Positions 52,587-62,535 of a stretch of 64,000 bases of DNA are shown here, one piece after another. Where the stretch lies: positions 620,001 through 684,000 of the forward strand of contig NC_015160.1 in the NCBI RefSeq assembly GCF_000190535.1, in the 5' to 3' direction. This DNA is from Odoribacter splanchnicus DSM 20712. GTDB taxonomy: Bacteria > Bacteroidota > Bacteroidia > Bacteroidales > Marinifilaceae. The translations under genes were made by a program, and so were the position numbers. The first letter of the stretch is position 1. Each line of letters opens with the position of its first letter. Below the pieces are notes generated by a model. The model was not told the DNA's origin, made no database searches, and saw nothing but the letters and a program-made list of their open reading frames with translations.

Positions 52587-53975
52587 TTATTTAGTGCCTC
52601 CACCCAATGCATGGTATAGGTTTACTACGGCCTGCAAACGCTGGAACTCATCGGAAATTCCGGACAACTGAGCGTTTAACAGCGATTGTTGTGCTGTCAG
52701 TACTTCCAGGTAATTCGTATTAGAGGTACCTAAAGTTAGTAATTCCTGTGTATACTCCACCGATTTTTCCAATGAATTTATTTGTTTCACCCGTTGTATC
52801 CGTTTATCTTCAGCCGATTGATACAGACTCAGTGCATCGCTGACATCGGCGCCTGCATTCAATATCGCTTGTTCGAAACTTAACATCGCCTCTGCTTGCT
52901 GGGCTTTGGCAATCTTTAAGCGGGCAATATTCGCTCCCCGGTAAAATAAAGGTTGAGTCAGTGAACCGATAGCCGAGGCAATCATTTTTCCGGGATTGAT
53001 GATCGTGTTCCCGGCTTGATTGGTCCATCCATAAGTCCCGCTGATGGAGATCGACGGATAGAAAGCAGCACGTGCTTCGTTGGCATTATAATATGTTCCT
53101 GCTAATGCCATTTCTGCCGCTTTGACGTCCGGACGGTTGGATAACAATTGTACCGGGACGCCGGTATGCAGTATTGTCGGGAGTTGTTGGTCCTCCAGCT
53201 TGCCGCGTTCGATTTTCTGAGGAGCTTGTCGCAACAGTAAGGATAAGGCATTCTCGGTTTCCCGGATCTGATTTTTCAGGTCGGAGATAGAAGCCAGCAC
53301 CATATAATAATTGGCTTCGCTTTGTACAACTCCTGCTTCATTGACCATCGCCGCCTCTTTCATCGCTTTCATGGTCTCGACATTTTCTCCCCATAATACG
53401 GCAGTTTCTTCTGTGATCTGCAACTGCTTGTCGAGCATCAGTAAGGTGTAATAATAATTGGCTATTGCAGCGACAACCTGGGTTTGCACAGCTTGTCGAT
53501 AGGCTTCACTCCGTAATAAGGCTGCTTTCGCCGCCCGTTTTGTATTTAGAATCTTTCCGAAAAGATCCAATTCCCAACTTGCTGAAACGGGCAGGGACCA
53601 GCTCCAACTGCCTTTCATCCGGTCGAAACTACTCACTCCGCCTTGGGGGGCAAGGGTAAGAGAAGGAAGGTAGGATAAACGCGAAGTCATCAGGCTGGCT
53701 TGAGCTTCTTTTACCTGCAACATAGCGGTTTGCAAGTCTGTATTTCTTTCGAGACCCAAGCGGATCAACACTTGTAATTGAGGATCGGTGAAAACCTTCT
53801 CCCAGGGTAGATTGGCCATATTGACGGTATCGGATACCAGGGTATCGTTCACCGAAACAGGATCCCTGTACAAGCCTTGCGTATCTACTTCGGGACGGCT
53901 GTATGGTTTGTATATATGGCAGCTGCCCAGTAGAGCTGCCATACATAAAGGATATATAATCGTTTGTATTTTCAT
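52587..53975 (-). CDS. RND efflux outer-membrane lipoprotein (TolC/OprM type)
   Basis: 462 residues with a lipobox at LLGSC (Cys19). Two OEP repeats carry the typical blocks WEKVFTDPQLQVLIRLGLERNTDLQTAMLQV, SWELDLFGK and LLSNRPDVKAAEMALAGTYYNANEARAAFYPSISISGTYGW. It forms the trimeric outer-membrane channel of a tripartite pump. It starts 8 nt after the RND transporter gene's stop, completing the order adaptor, pump, channel. Confidence 0.95.
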   Translation of the reverse strand: MKIQTIIYPLCMAALLGSCHIYKPYSRPEVDTQGLYRDPVSVNDTLVSDTVNMANLPWEKVFTDPQLQVLIRLGLERNTDLQTAMLQVKEAQASLMTSRLSYLPSLTLAPQGGVSSFDRMKGSWSWSLPVSASWELDLFGKILNTKRAAKAALLRSEAYRQAVQTQVVAAIANYYYTLLMLDKQLQITEETAVLWGENVETMKAMKEAAMVNEAGVVQSEANYYMVLASISDLKNQIRETENALSLLLRQAPQKIERGKLEDQQLPTILHTGVPVQLLSNRPDVKAAEMALAGTYYNANEARAAFYPSISISGTYGWTNQAGNTIINPGKMIASAIGSLTQPLFYRGANIARLKIAKAQQAEAMLSFEQAILNAGADVSDALSLYQSAEDKRIQRVKQINSLEKSVEYTQELLTLGTSNTNYLEVLTAQQSLLNAQLSGISDEFQRLQAVVNLYHALGGGTK

Positions 53976-53983
53976 GGTATTTC

Positions 53984-56900
53984 TTATTTCGTATATTGTT
54001 CAATTTCAGAGGCGATATCCGTATTATCCGTATCATGCCATTCCAGCGGTTTGACTTTTTCCTGGATATGTTCGAAAACAACAAACAAAGCCGGAACAAT
54101 AAAGATCTGACAGATCATTCCGATAAACATACCACCGATCGCTCCGGTTCCCAAAGTGCTGTTACCGTTGGCTCCGACTCCATGAGCGAACATCAGCGGC
54201 AGCAATCCGATGACCATAGCCAGGGAGGTCATTAAGATAGGGCGTAACCGGGCAGAAGCTCCCGATACGGCTGCTTCGGTAATGCTCATACCGGTTTTCC
54301 GGCGGTCTAAGGCGAATTCAGTAATCAATATCGCATTTTTAGCCAACAGACCGATCAACATAATCAAAGCGATTTGCATATAAATGTTGTTTTCTACTCC
54401 CATGATCTGAGCGAAAATAAAACTACCCATCAATCCGGAGGGGACGGAAAGCAGTACGACCAGAGGCAGAATATAACTTTCATACTGTGCACTCAGCAAC
54501 AAATAGACGAATACGAAACACAGTGCGAATATCATCGCTGTCGTACTCCCGCTACTACTTTGTTCTTCCCGGGTCATTCCGGAAAATTCGAATCCATACC
54601 CTGTTGGCAAGGATTGGGCGGCAACTTCTTCGATAGCTTTAATCGCCTGTCCGGAACTATAGCCGTCAGCCGGCGAACCGTTCACACTCATGGAGGTAAA
54701 CATATTGAAACGCTTGATGTTGTCGGGACCGTATACTTTTGTCAGCGTCATAAATTGACTGATCGGTGCCATTTCGTTTCCGTTCCGGATTTTGACGTTT
54801 TGCAGAGATTCCGGATTGATCCGATAACGGGGATCTGCCTGAATCATTACCCGGTATAATTTACCGAAACGGTTGAAATTGGATGCATATATACCGCCGT
54901 AATAGCCTTGCAAAGTAGTTAGGATATCGTTGGGACTGATACCGGCTTGCTTACATTTGGCTGCATCTATATCGATCATATACTGAGGGAAAGTGGGGTT
55001 GAAAGACGTTTGAGCCGTAGCGATTTCAGGCCGTTCTTTCAATTTTCCCAGAAATTCCTGAGCAACTTCATAGAAAGTATTCAAATCTCCACCGGTTTTA
55101 TCCTGTAAGTTGAACTCGAAACCGTTGGTGACACTGTAGCCGGGGATCATCGGAGGGGCGAATAACAATACTCGGGCATCTTTGATCAGAGATTGAGCCT
55201 GCATATATAGGGTACCGATTACCGTATTGGCATCTTCCCCTTTACCCCGTTCTTTCCAGTCTTTCAATTTTATGATCAGCGTCCCGTATGAGTTACCTTG
55301 TCCTGCCAGGAAGCTGTAACCGGTTACCTGGGTCCTGCTCTTCACTGCCGGATTGGCTGCCACCAAACTGTCTACCTGTTCCATAACGGCTTCGGTTCTC
55401 TCCTGGGCGGTACCCGGTGCCATATCGACTACGGCGAAAATGGTTCCGGTATCTTCATTGGGAACCAATCCGGTAGGAGTGATGTTCATCAGGAAGATCA
55501 TAACGACGATAGTCGCTATAACGATGGCAAATGATAAAAATTTACGACGGATAAAGAATGTGATTCCTCGTTCGTACTTTTTCAGGGTAACATCATAAGC
55601 GGCATTGAATGCGATGTGGAAACGTTCGATCAGAGAAGTCTTTTTCTTCTCTCCGTTTTTATCGTGGGGATGTAAAAATATAGCACACAATGCAGGACTT
55701 AACGTTAAGGCATTGATTGCCGATAGGCCGATAGCAATAGCCATCGTGAGCCCGAACTGCCGGTAGAAAGTTCCTGAGGTTCCTGTCATAAAACTTACCG
55801 GAATAAATACAGACATCATGACCAGGGTGATGGATACAATGGCTCCCCCCAGTTCGCTCATCGCATCGATAGAAGCCAGACGGGCCGATTTATACCCTTG
55901 GTCGAGCTTGGCATGAACCCCCTCGACGACGACAATGGCATCGTCGACAACAATGGCAATGGCCAATACCATGGCACATAAGGTTAGCAGATTGACACTG
56001 AAACCGATCAGGTACAGACCGAAGAAAGTACCGATCAGCGCAACAGGGATTGCTATGGCCGGGATCAAGGTGGAACGAAAATCCTGCAAGAAGATATATA
56101 CCACTAAAAATACCAGTACAAATGCTTCGAGCAAGGTTTTCAATACTTCGTGGATAGAAGCGAACAAGAAGTCGTTGGCATTCAACAATTCTACGACTTT
56201 GACTCCGGGAGGTAAGGTCGGTTCCACTTTTTTAAGGTATTCCTGAATGTCCTGGATGATGGTCGTAGCATTGGATCCTGCCGTTTGGAAAATGATTGCG
56301 GTTACTCCCGGATGTCCGTTGACATTGTTCTGGAAACCATAAGTCAACCGGCCTAATTCGACTGTTGCAATATCTTTCAAACGCAAAATTTCTCCGTCGG
56401 AGGTAGCCCGGATAACGATATTTTCAAATTCTTCCTGCGTTTGTAAACGCCCCTTGTATTTCATGACATATTGAAAGGACTGATTACCCCGTTCTCCGAA
56501 TTGTCCCGGAGCAGCTTCGATGTTTTGTTCTGCTAAAGCAACCGATACATCACTGGGCATCAGTTTGTATTGGGCCATAACATCCGGTTTCAACCAGATA
56601 CGCATCGAATAGTCGGTTCCCATCACCATGGCGTCTCCAACCCCCTGAATACGTTTAATTTCAGGGATAATGTTGATGTTCATGTAGTTCTCCAGAAATT
56701 CGTTATCGTATTTATCGTCGGAACTATAGAAAGAAAAACCTAGCAGCATACTGGATTGCCGTTTTTGGGTGATGACTCCTACCTGGGTGACTTCGGCGGG
56801 AAGGAATCCCTGGGCTTTAGCTACCCGGTTTTGCACATTTACTGCAGCCATATCGGGGTCGGTACCCTGCTTAAAATAAACTTCTATGCTGGCTTCTCCG

Positions 56901-57157
56901 GTATTGGTCGCTGTGGAACTCATATACATCATGTCCTCCACACCGTTGATTTGCTCTTCCAGCGGAGCGATAACACTGTTCAGAATAGTCTGTGCATTGG
57001 CCCCGGTATAGGTTGTGGTGACCCGGATGGTTGGAGGGGCGATATCCGGATACTGCGATACAGGTAAGGATACAAGTCCTAATATACCCAATATAACGAC
57101 GACAATGGAAATTACCGTTGAAAGTACCGGACGGTTAATAAATCGATCTAATTTCAT
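53984..57157 (-). CDS. RND multidrug efflux transporter (HAE1/AcrB family)
   Basis: 1057 residues, the standard length. MKLDRFINRPVLSTVISIVVVILGILGL opens the first helix. VDDAIVVVEGVHAKLDQG carries the proton-relay aspartates of helix 4 (MVLAIAIVVDDAIVVVEG), and GANGNSTLGTGAIGGMFIGM ends the last helices. Large periplasmic loops hold the porter domains. It pumps hydrophobic compounds such as bile acids or antibiotics by proton antiport. The substrate cannot be read from sequence. Confidence 0.95.
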   Translation of the reverse strand: MKLDRFINRPVLSTVISIVVVILGILGLVSLPVSQYPDIAPPTIRVTTTYTGANAQTILNSVIAPLEEQINGVEDMMYMSSTATNTGEASIEVYFKQGTDPDMAAVNVQNRVAKAQGFLPAEVTQVGVITQKRQSSMLLGFSFYSSDDKYDNEFLENYMNINIIPEIKRIQGVGDAMVMGTDYSMRIWLKPDVMAQYKLMPSDVSVALAEQNIEAAPGQFGERGNQSFQYVMKYKGRLQTQEEFENIVIRATSDGEILRLKDIATVELGRLTYGFQNNVNGHPGVTAIIFQTAGSNATTIIQDIQEYLKKVEPTLPPGVKVVELLNANDFLFASIHEVLKTLLEAFVLVFLVVYIFLQDFRSTLIPAIAIPVALIGTFFGLYLIGFSVNLLTLCAMVLAIAIVVDDAIVVVEGVHAKLDQGYKSARLASIDAMSELGGAIVSITLVMMSVFIPVSFMTGTSGTFYRQFGLTMAIAIGLSAINALTLSPALCAIFLHPHDKNGEKKKTSLIERFHIAFNAAYDVTLKKYERGITFFIRRKFLSFAIVIATIVVMIFLMNITPTGLVPNEDTGTIFAVVDMAPGTAQERTEAVMEQVDSLVAANPAVKSRTQVTGYSFLAGQGNSYGTLIIKLKDWKERGKGEDANTVIGTLYMQAQSLIKDARVLLFAPPMIPGYSVTNGFEFNLQDKTGGDLNTFYEVAQEFLGKLKERPEIATAQTSFNPTFPQYMIDIDAAKCKQAGISPNDILTTLQGYYGGIYASNFNRFGKLYRVMIQADPRYRINPESLQNVKIRNGNEMAPISQFMTLTKVYGPDNIKRFNMFTSMSVNGSPADGYSSGQAIKAIEEVAAQSLPTGYGFEFSGMTREEQSSSGSTTAMIFALCFVFVYLLLSAQYESYILPLVVLLSVPSGLMGSFIFAQIMGVENNIYMQIALIMLIGLLAKNAILITEFALDRRKTGMSITEAAVSGASARLRPILMTSLAMVIGLLPLMFAHGVGANGNSTLGTGAIGGMFIGMICQIFIVPALFVVFEHIQEKVKPLEWHDTDNTDIASEIEQYTK

Positions 57158-57178
57158 TTTCTTAAGCTTTAAAGCAGA

Positions 57179-58357
57179 TTATTTATTCACAGGTTGGGTG
57201 GCAGCTTTGATTTTGGCAGCTGCAGCCTCAGGAGTGATCGGTTGGATCTGGGTGCCGTCCCGGAGCGTTCCTACTCCTTCGATAACGATTCTGTCTCCCG
57301 GATTTAATCCCGAAGTAACGACGAAATTTTTACCGTCATCCAATTTGAATACTTCGACTTCAGTATTTTTTACCTTCGAGTCGGCATCTACGACAAACAC
57401 AAAACGTTTATCCTGAAGTTCGTAGGTGGCTTTTTGAGGTACCACCAACACATTCTGAAGTTGGGAAGGAATGATAACGGAACCGGTGCCTCCGCTTCTC
57501 AATAGACGTTGAGGGTTGCTGAAGGTGGCACGTACGCTTACCGATCCGGTTGTTTGGTCGATTACTTCACTGATCGTCTCGATTTTTCCTTGCTGGGAAT
57601 AAGGACGGCCGTCTGCGGTGGTTAAAGATACCGGAGGCATTTTTTCCAAAATCTTACTGGAAGTGCTGTCCTGACGGATCAGGTCGAGTAATTGTTTTTC
57701 AGTCATAGAAAAATAAGCATACATTTCTGAAATATCGGAAACCGTTGTGAGCGGAGTCGTCATACTCGGACTGACCAGGGAACCGACCCGGAAAGGTACT
57801 TTTCCCATGACTCCGTTGACGGGACTTGTGACTTGCGTATAGGAGAGATTTTTTTCGGCGTTGGTCAGCTGTGCCTTCGCCTGAGCCAGGGCTGCCTCGC
57901 TGGAAGCCAGCGCATTCTCTGCTGTCTGAAGATCGAATTTACTGATAATATTCTTTTGTTCGAGTTGCCGCTTGTTTTTTGCCGTCAATTCTGCGGTCGC
58001 AACATTGGCTTTAGCTACTTCTACAGCAGCTTTTGCTACGTTGACAGCTTCTTCGTATTGAACAGGATCGATAACAAATAAGGTTTGGCCTTTTTGGACA
58101 CTCGAGCCTTCGTCTACACATAGTTTCGTAATAAAACCACTTACATTCGGACGGATCTCGACATCCTGGCGTCCTTTGAAAGTTGCCGGATAAGCAGAGG
58201 TCAATTTTACCGTTTCGGGCTGTAAAGTGATTACTGCAAATTCGGGAACCGTTTGTTGTCTTCCCTGATTTTTTCCTCCACATGCGACACACATTGCACT
58301 CAAGGTAATGATGAATAAGTTGTGCATTCGAGTCATTTTCAATTTTTCAATTTTCAT
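57179..58357 (-). CDS. RND efflux periplasmic adaptor (AcrA/MexA family)
   Basis: 392 residues. A lipoprotein signal (LFIITLSAMCVACGG) suggests anchoring in the inner membrane. The biotinyl-lipoyl half-motifs (ATFKGRQDVEIRPNVSGFITKLCVDEGSSVQKGQTLFVIDP and SPVNGVMGKVPFRVGSLV) flank a coiled-coil hairpin (residues ~100-170). The first ATG (58357) is used; another at 58336 is possible. It links pump and outer-membrane channel. No local regulator gene is seen; a -7-like TATCTTTG lies on this strand at 58590-58597. Confidence 0.95.
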   Translation of the reverse strand: MKIEKLKMTRMHNLFIITLSAMCVACGGKNQGRQQTVPEFAVITLQPETVKLTSAYPATFKGRQDVEIRPNVSGFITKLCVDEGSSVQKGQTLFVIDPVQYEEAVNVAKAAVEVAKANVATAELTAKNKRQLEQKNIISKFDLQTAENALASSEAALAQAKAQLTNAEKNLSYTQVTSPVNGVMGKVPFRVGSLVSPSMTTPLTTVSDISEMYAYFSMTEKQLLDLIRQDSTSSKILEKMPPVSLTTADGRPYSQQGKIETISEVIDQTTGSVSVRATFSNPQRLLRSGGTGSVIIPSQLQNVLVVPQKATYELQDKRFVFVVDADSKVKNTEVEVFKLDDGKNFVVTSGLNPGDRIVIEGVGTLRDGTQIQPITPEAAAAKIKAATQPVNK

Positions 58358-58673
58358 ATTGCGTATTATTATAAATTTATTTTTGCACTCTTTCCCTTAT
58401 ACATAATTCGTGCTAATTCTTTCAAATATTTCCGGGTATTAAGAATATTTGATAAAAATTGGATTTGAGAAATGTAAGAAATGTTAAGATAACGTTTGAG
58501 AGATGTAAAATGCCCCATCTTTAAAGAAAATGAAATGACTGATCGGGTATAAGTATCACTCATAAATGGGTATGATTACTAACAAGTGACAAAGATAACA
58601 GATATTTTTATTTTTCGTAAATAATGTAATAAATAGATGACAGGAGGTTGTTTTAATTTTAAAATGAAGAGAT
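58358..58673. other. Divergent intergenic region: RND operon and D-lactate dehydrogenase
   Basis: About 316 nt. A minus-strand TATCTTTG at 58590-58597 probably starts the RND transcript, with TTA instead of TTG at -33, leaving a ~230-nt leader. A 64-codon ORF within that leader (58369-58563, minus) shows no family features. No plus-strand promoter was clear. Confidence 0.45.
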
Positions 58674-59669
58674 ATGGCTTTTAAAATTGCATTTTTTGAT
58701 ACAAAACCTTATGACAGGGCTTCGTTTGATGAGGTGAATGAAAAATATGGTTTTGAGATTCTGTACCACAAAGGGCAGTTGAACCGGAATAATGTGGTCT
58801 TGACCCAAGGAATGGATGCGATCTGTATTTTTGTGCATGACACGGCGGATACCGCAATTATTGAGCAAATGGCCGGTTACGGGGTCAAACTGATCGCTTT
58901 AAGGGCTGCCGGATATAATAATGTAGATTTGGCTGCTGCTAAAGATAAATTGAAAGTGGTTCGGGTACCTGCTTACTCTCCTTATGCAGTTGCCGAACAT
59001 GCTGTTGCACTGATGTTGGCTTTGAACCGGAAAATTCATCGGGCTTATTGGCGTACCCGGGATGGTAATTTCGCTTTACATGGCCTGATGGGATTCGATA
59101 TGAATGGGAAAACAGCCGGAATTATCGGGACTGGGAAGATTGCACGGATTCTGATCCGGATTTTGCAGGGGTTCGGTATGAAAGTAGTGGCTTATGATCT
59201 TTATCCGGATGAAAAATATGCCCGGGAGGTCGGGATCTCTTATGTTTCATTGGATGGTCTGTATGCACAAGCAGACATGATTTCTTTGCATGTTCCCCTG
59301 ACTGATCAGACCAAAAACATGATCGACGCACAGTCTATCGCTAAAATGAAAGAAGGCACGATAATCATAAATACGAGTCGGGGACAATTGATCCATACCA
59401 ATGCCTTGATCGAAGGGTTGAAAAGTAAAAAAATAGCAGCTGCCGGATTGGATGTTTATGAAGAAGAAGAGGGGTATTTTTATGAAGATCAATCGGATAA
59501 AATTATCGATGATGATGTCCTGGCCCGTTTACTCTCGTTCAATAATGTCATCGTTACCTCACATCAGGGATTTTTTACCCGGGAAGCAATGCACAATATT
59601 GCAGAGACTACCTTGCAAAATATACAGGATTTTATCGATGGAAAGACATTGGTAAATGAAGTTTCCTAA
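58674..59669 (+). CDS. ldhA: D-lactate dehydrogenase (2-hydroxyacid dehydrogenase family)
   Basis: 331 residues. The NAD motif is GKTAGIIGTGKIARILIRIL, with the acidic residue Asp at the end of the second strand (VVAYDLYPD). The catalytic Arg lies in NTSRGQLIHTNAL, Glu in YEEEEGYF and His in TSHQGFFTREA. LRAAGYNNVDL is specific to D-LDH-like members. It reduces pyruvate to D-lactate with NADH, a fermentation end step in the cytoplasm. It is followed after 99 nt by the amidohydrolase. Confidence 0.92.
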   Translation: MAFKIAFFDTKPYDRASFDEVNEKYGFEILYHKGQLNRNNVVLTQGMDAICIFVHDTADTAIIEQMAGYGVKLIALRAAGYNNVDLAAAKDKLKVVRVPAYSPYAVAEHAVALMLALNRKIHRAYWRTRDGNFALHGLMGFDMNGKTAGIIGTGKIARILIRILQGFGMKVVAYDLYPDEKYAREVGISYVSLDGLYAQADMISLHVPLTDQTKNMIDAQSIAKMKEGTIIINTSRGQLIHTNALIEGLKSKKIAAAGLDVYEEEEGYFYEDQSDKIIDDDVLARLLSFNNVIVTSHQGFFTREAMHNIAETTLQNIQDFIDGKTLVNEVS

Positions 59670-59768
59670 AAATAACCTGGATGTTTAAAATTAAAAATTT
59701 GCAATTTATATATACTTTTGTCACAGATTTTATAAACTGAAATTTATCGTAACGATAAATTTAAACCG

Positions 59769-60923
59769 ATGGATTCAGAAGAAATTTATAAGCAGGCTAT
59801 TTTATTCCGGCGTTGGTTGCACCGGCATCCCGAAGTTTCTACCCAGGAATTTCAGACGCAAGCTTTTGTCATCGACGTACTGAAGGAATATAAAATACCT
59901 TATAAAACTTACGGGACAGGAATTATAGCCACTTTGGGTGAAGGAGCCGATTGTGTCGCTTTACGGGCTGACATGGATGCGCTGCGGGTACAGGAAGATA
60001 CCGGATTACCTTATTGTTCGGAGACTTCCGGGCTGATGCACGCTTGTGGACATGATATGCATACTGCTATGTTATTGGGGGCGGCTATTATTTTAAAAAG
60101 TAAAGAGGCAGAGTTGGGTGGGACCCTGAAACTTGTTTTTCAACCGAGTGAAGAAAAACGTCCCGGAGGAGCAAGATTATTATTGCCTCATTTGCTGGAA
60201 CCTCCCGTACCGAAAGCCATATTCGGTCAGCATGTATTTCCCGGATTACCGGTTGGACAGATCGGTATACGTCCGGGAGCCTTTTTTGCTTCTTCCGATA
60301 ATATTATTTTTGCAGTGGAAGGAAAAGGGACACATGCGGCCATGCCTCAGCTGGGGTCCGATCCTATTTTGGCAGCTACGGCCCTGATCCAGTTTTATCA
60401 GACTATTATTACTAAGTTCCGTAATCCTCTCATCCCGGCAGTGCTTTCGATTACTTCTATTCATGGGGGAACAGCCAATAATGTGATACCGGATCGGGTA
60501 GAGGTGATGGGCACGGTGCGTACACATGATAATGCGTTGAGGCACCGGATTTTTGAATTGATCGATGAGAAATCTCCGGCTATTTGTGATTTATACGGTT
60601 GTCGTTTTGTACCCGATATGCCTTGGAATGGATTACCTCCGTTGGTCAATGATCCGGTATTGACAAAGGAAGTGAAGAAGCTGGCGGCAGGCTTGCCGCA
60701 AGTGCGGCAGATCGTCGAATCGGAACCCTTGACTTTAGGGGAAGACTTTGCTATTTATTTGCAGGAATTGCCGGGTGTTTTCTGGACTTTGGGGGTGCGG
60801 CCACCGGAAGCAGAGGAAATGTGTCCTTTGCATAATCCGGGAATGGCACCCGACGAGCGGGCTATACGGGTCGGAATCGATATGCTGGTTGCGACGGGCT
60901 TGCGTTTTTTGAAAAAAGGATAG
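59769..60923 (+). CDS. M20 family amidohydrolase (hippurate hydrolase / aminoacylase type)
   Basis: 384 residues. Metal ligands are visible in MHACGHDMHTAMLLGAA, PSEEKRPGGARLLL and GEDFAIYL, with a final HNPGMAPDERAI segment; a dimerisation domain is inserted in the middle (HAAMPQLGSDPILAATALI). The family (M20D) removes acyl groups from amino acids or opens indole-acetyl-amino acids; acyl-group specificity is unknown. A -7-like TACTTTTG is at 59713-59720. Confidence 0.9.
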   Translation: MDSEEIYKQAILFRRWLHRHPEVSTQEFQTQAFVIDVLKEYKIPYKTYGTGIIATLGEGADCVALRADMDALRVQEDTGLPYCSETSGLMHACGHDMHTAMLLGAAIILKSKEAELGGTLKLVFQPSEEKRPGGARLLLPHLLEPPVPKAIFGQHVFPGLPVGQIGIRPGAFFASSDNIIFAVEGKGTHAAMPQLGSDPILAATALIQFYQTIITKFRNPLIPAVLSITSIHGGTANNVIPDRVEVMGTVRTHDNALRHRIFELIDEKSPAICDLYGCRFVPDMPWNGLPPLVNDPVLTKEVKKLAAGLPQVRQIVESEPLTLGEDFAIYLQELPGVFWTLGVRPPEAEEMCPLHNPGMAPDERAIRVGIDMLVATGLRFLKKG

Positions 60924-60940
60924 CCGTACAAGGACCTGTT

Positions 60941-61621
60941 TTAAAGGTCCTTGATTTTTATGATATTGTAGGAAATATCTTTGTCGTAGACATCCGTTTG
61001 GTCGATCTTTTTGATGTATTTTACTACCCGGATCGTGACCGGAAGTATGATCACTTCATAGAAGGATTTCAAAAGAGCTTGTGTGGCTATCATAACCAGT
61101 AAAGCTTGAACAGGAATCAGTCCTCCGAAAGCGAGTGGAAAGAAGAGCAGTGAGTCGGCACTCTCCCCGGCAATCGTGGATAAAATAGCCCTGAGAGAAA
61201 AATATTTCCCCTGGGTAGCTACCTTCATTTTGCTCATGATATAGGCATTGAGAAACGATCCGAGTAGAAAAGCCAACAGACTGGCAATAGCTATCCGTGG
61301 GGCCAGACCGAATATGAAATTGAAACTTTCTTCTCCCTCCCAAAAAGGTGCTGCAGGCAAAGTAATAGCCAGACGCGCAAAACCGATGGTTAGAAAATTC
61401 ATGGCGAAACCACTCCAGATAATGAGCCTGGCTTTTTTGAATCCCCAAACCTCAGCGATACAGTCGTTGATAATATAAGAAATCGGAAATACAATCAACC
61501 CTGCAGTAGCCGTAATGGGACCCAATTGAATTACTTTGGTTTCCAGTAGATTGGAAGCTACTAAACATACATTGAATAAAATCCCCAATAACATGAAGGG
61601 GAGAGATACTGTTTTTTGCAT
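60941..61621 (-). CDS. Queuosine precursor transporter (YhhQ/VUT family)
   Basis: 226 residues with about six membrane helices. IVFPISYIINDCIAEVWGFKKARLIIWSGFAMN and LNAYIMSKMKVATQGKYFSLRAILSTIAGESADSLLFFPLAF carry the conserved blocks of the vitamin-uptake-like transporter family that imports preQ0/preQ1 in E. coli. It supports tRNA queuosine modification by salvage. It is downstream of a Dabb-family gene on the same strand with a 64-nt gap. No preQ1 riboswitch was seen upstream. Confidence 0.92.
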   Translation of the reverse strand: MQKTVSLPFMLLGILFNVCLVASNLLETKVIQLGPITATAGLIVFPISYIINDCIAEVWGFKKARLIIWSGFAMNFLTIGFARLAITLPAAPFWEGEESFNFIFGLAPRIAIASLLAFLLGSFLNAYIMSKMKVATQGKYFSLRAILSTIAGESADSLLFFPLAFGGLIPVQALLVMIATQALLKSFYEVIILPVTIRVVKYIKKIDQTDVYDKDISYNIIKIKDL

Positions 61622-61685
61622 AATTCTTGTTTTTTACGTGGTTGAGCAAGCACACGCGGTAAAGTATTACCGGATATAAGATCGA

Positions 61686-61979
61686 TCAGAACCGGTAATC
61701 GACACACGCCCTGTCCACTTTGACCGGTGCGATTAAAGTTTTGACGATTTCCTGATGGGCCGGGTGGTTGGCATATACCTCCAGAGCGTGAAGATCGGCT
61801 ACTACTGCTTCCAGACTGAAATCCCATTTTTCTTCCGGGTTGACATTGATACCTACCTGCATTTCTTTTAATTCAGGAATCACTTGTACCAAAGCTTCCA
61901 GACGGTCCCTGATTTCCTGTAACCGGACGTTTTTATGCTCACTTTCTTCCAATTTGAAAAGTACGATGTGTTTAATCAT
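61686..61979 (-). CDS. Dabb family protein (stress-responsive alpha/beta barrel)
   Basis: 97 residues. MIKHIVLFKLEES opens, and VGINVNPEEKWDFSLEAVVADLHALEVYANHPAHQEIV is the signature Dabb half, a ferredoxin-like fold that dimerises into a barrel. Bacterial members have no agreed function. The neighbouring transporter gene is probably co-transcribed. Confidence 0.92.
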   Translation of the reverse strand: MIKHIVLFKLEESEHKNVRLQEIRDRLEALVQVIPELKEMQVGINVNPEEKWDFSLEAVVADLHALEVYANHPAHQEIVKTLIAPVKVDRACVDYRF

Positions 61980-62168
61980 GGCATTTAAATTTGTTGGTCA
62001 AAGATTGAGACACCGGGAGGCAAACATAAATTTTGCCTTCGGGGCATATCTTACCGGCGTAAAGATAGTGAAAAACCTTAAAAAGAGAATAGAAACCGGA
62101 AGCGTTTTACAGGGAACCGATGAATCGAAAAATTTTTACTGAAAAAATGTATTTTGTGTGTTAAATTC

Positions 62169-62199
62169 TTGTTAAATTGAAAATAATTTTCTAACTTTA
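62169..62199 (+). promoter_or_regulatory. Promoter of the 51-residue membrane peptide gene
   Basis: TTG (62169-62171), a 20-nt spacer and TAACTTTA (62192-62199), one mismatch from TAnnTTTG, 41 nt before the ATG at 62241. Confidence 0.6.
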
Positions 62200-62240
62200 G
62201 GACAAGAAAATAATTTAGTCATCTCTTAATAATAAAAGTC

Positions 62241-62396
62241 ATGAGAGCGCGAGGTAACCAATTATTGATCCAGATTCTGTTAATGATTATCATTACTGTA
62301 ATCGTAGCCTACACTTGTATGAATTTGGCCGAATTAGTGAATATGTATTCCGAAGCGATCGGAAAGGCAATTACTCAAATCAATGCGGGATTCTGA
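62241..62396 (+). CDS. Small membrane protein, 51 residues
   Basis: ATG 62241 to TGA 62396. MRARGNQLL is a basic start, then one hydrophobic helix (IQILLMIIITVIVAYTCMNLA), then a mildly acidic tail ending ITQINAGF. This is the layout of single-span small membrane proteins. It has a near-canonical promoter at the right distance and fills an otherwise unexplained gap between two genes. No family is recognised. It might modulate a neighbouring transporter, but that is a guess. Confidence 0.6.
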   Translation: MRARGNQLLIQILLMIIITVIVAYTCMNLAELVNMYSEAIGKAITQINAGF

Positions 62397-62483
62397 TTAA
62401 GGTGTAATTCTAGTTATTCGGGTCTTTTGAAAGCAGTGAAATAACTGAAAGGGAAATTATGGCTCTTCTCTAAAACTTTGTCC

Positions 62484-62513
62484 TTGTTTTTTCGTTAAAG
62501 TTTCCTATATTTG
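62484..62513 (+). promoter_or_regulatory. Promoter of the dicarboxylate symporter gene
   Basis: TTG (62484-62486), a 19-nt spacer and TATATTTG (62506-62513), 22 nt before the ATG at 62536. It is a full consensus match. Confidence 0.75.
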
Positions 62514-62535
62514 AATTTATTTTAGATTTCGAGCT

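Noticed and set aside
58369..58563. 64-codon ORF in the RND operon leader as a possible regulator
   Set aside because: It lacks a helix-turn-helix pattern or any known family feature and has a basic, low-complexity composition. Its position alone is not enough.
60941..61690. preQ1 riboswitch upstream of the queuosine precursor transporter
   Set aside because: The 64-nt gap to the Dabb gene shows no recognisable preQ1 aptamer core, and the transporter is probably read from the Dabb promoter.
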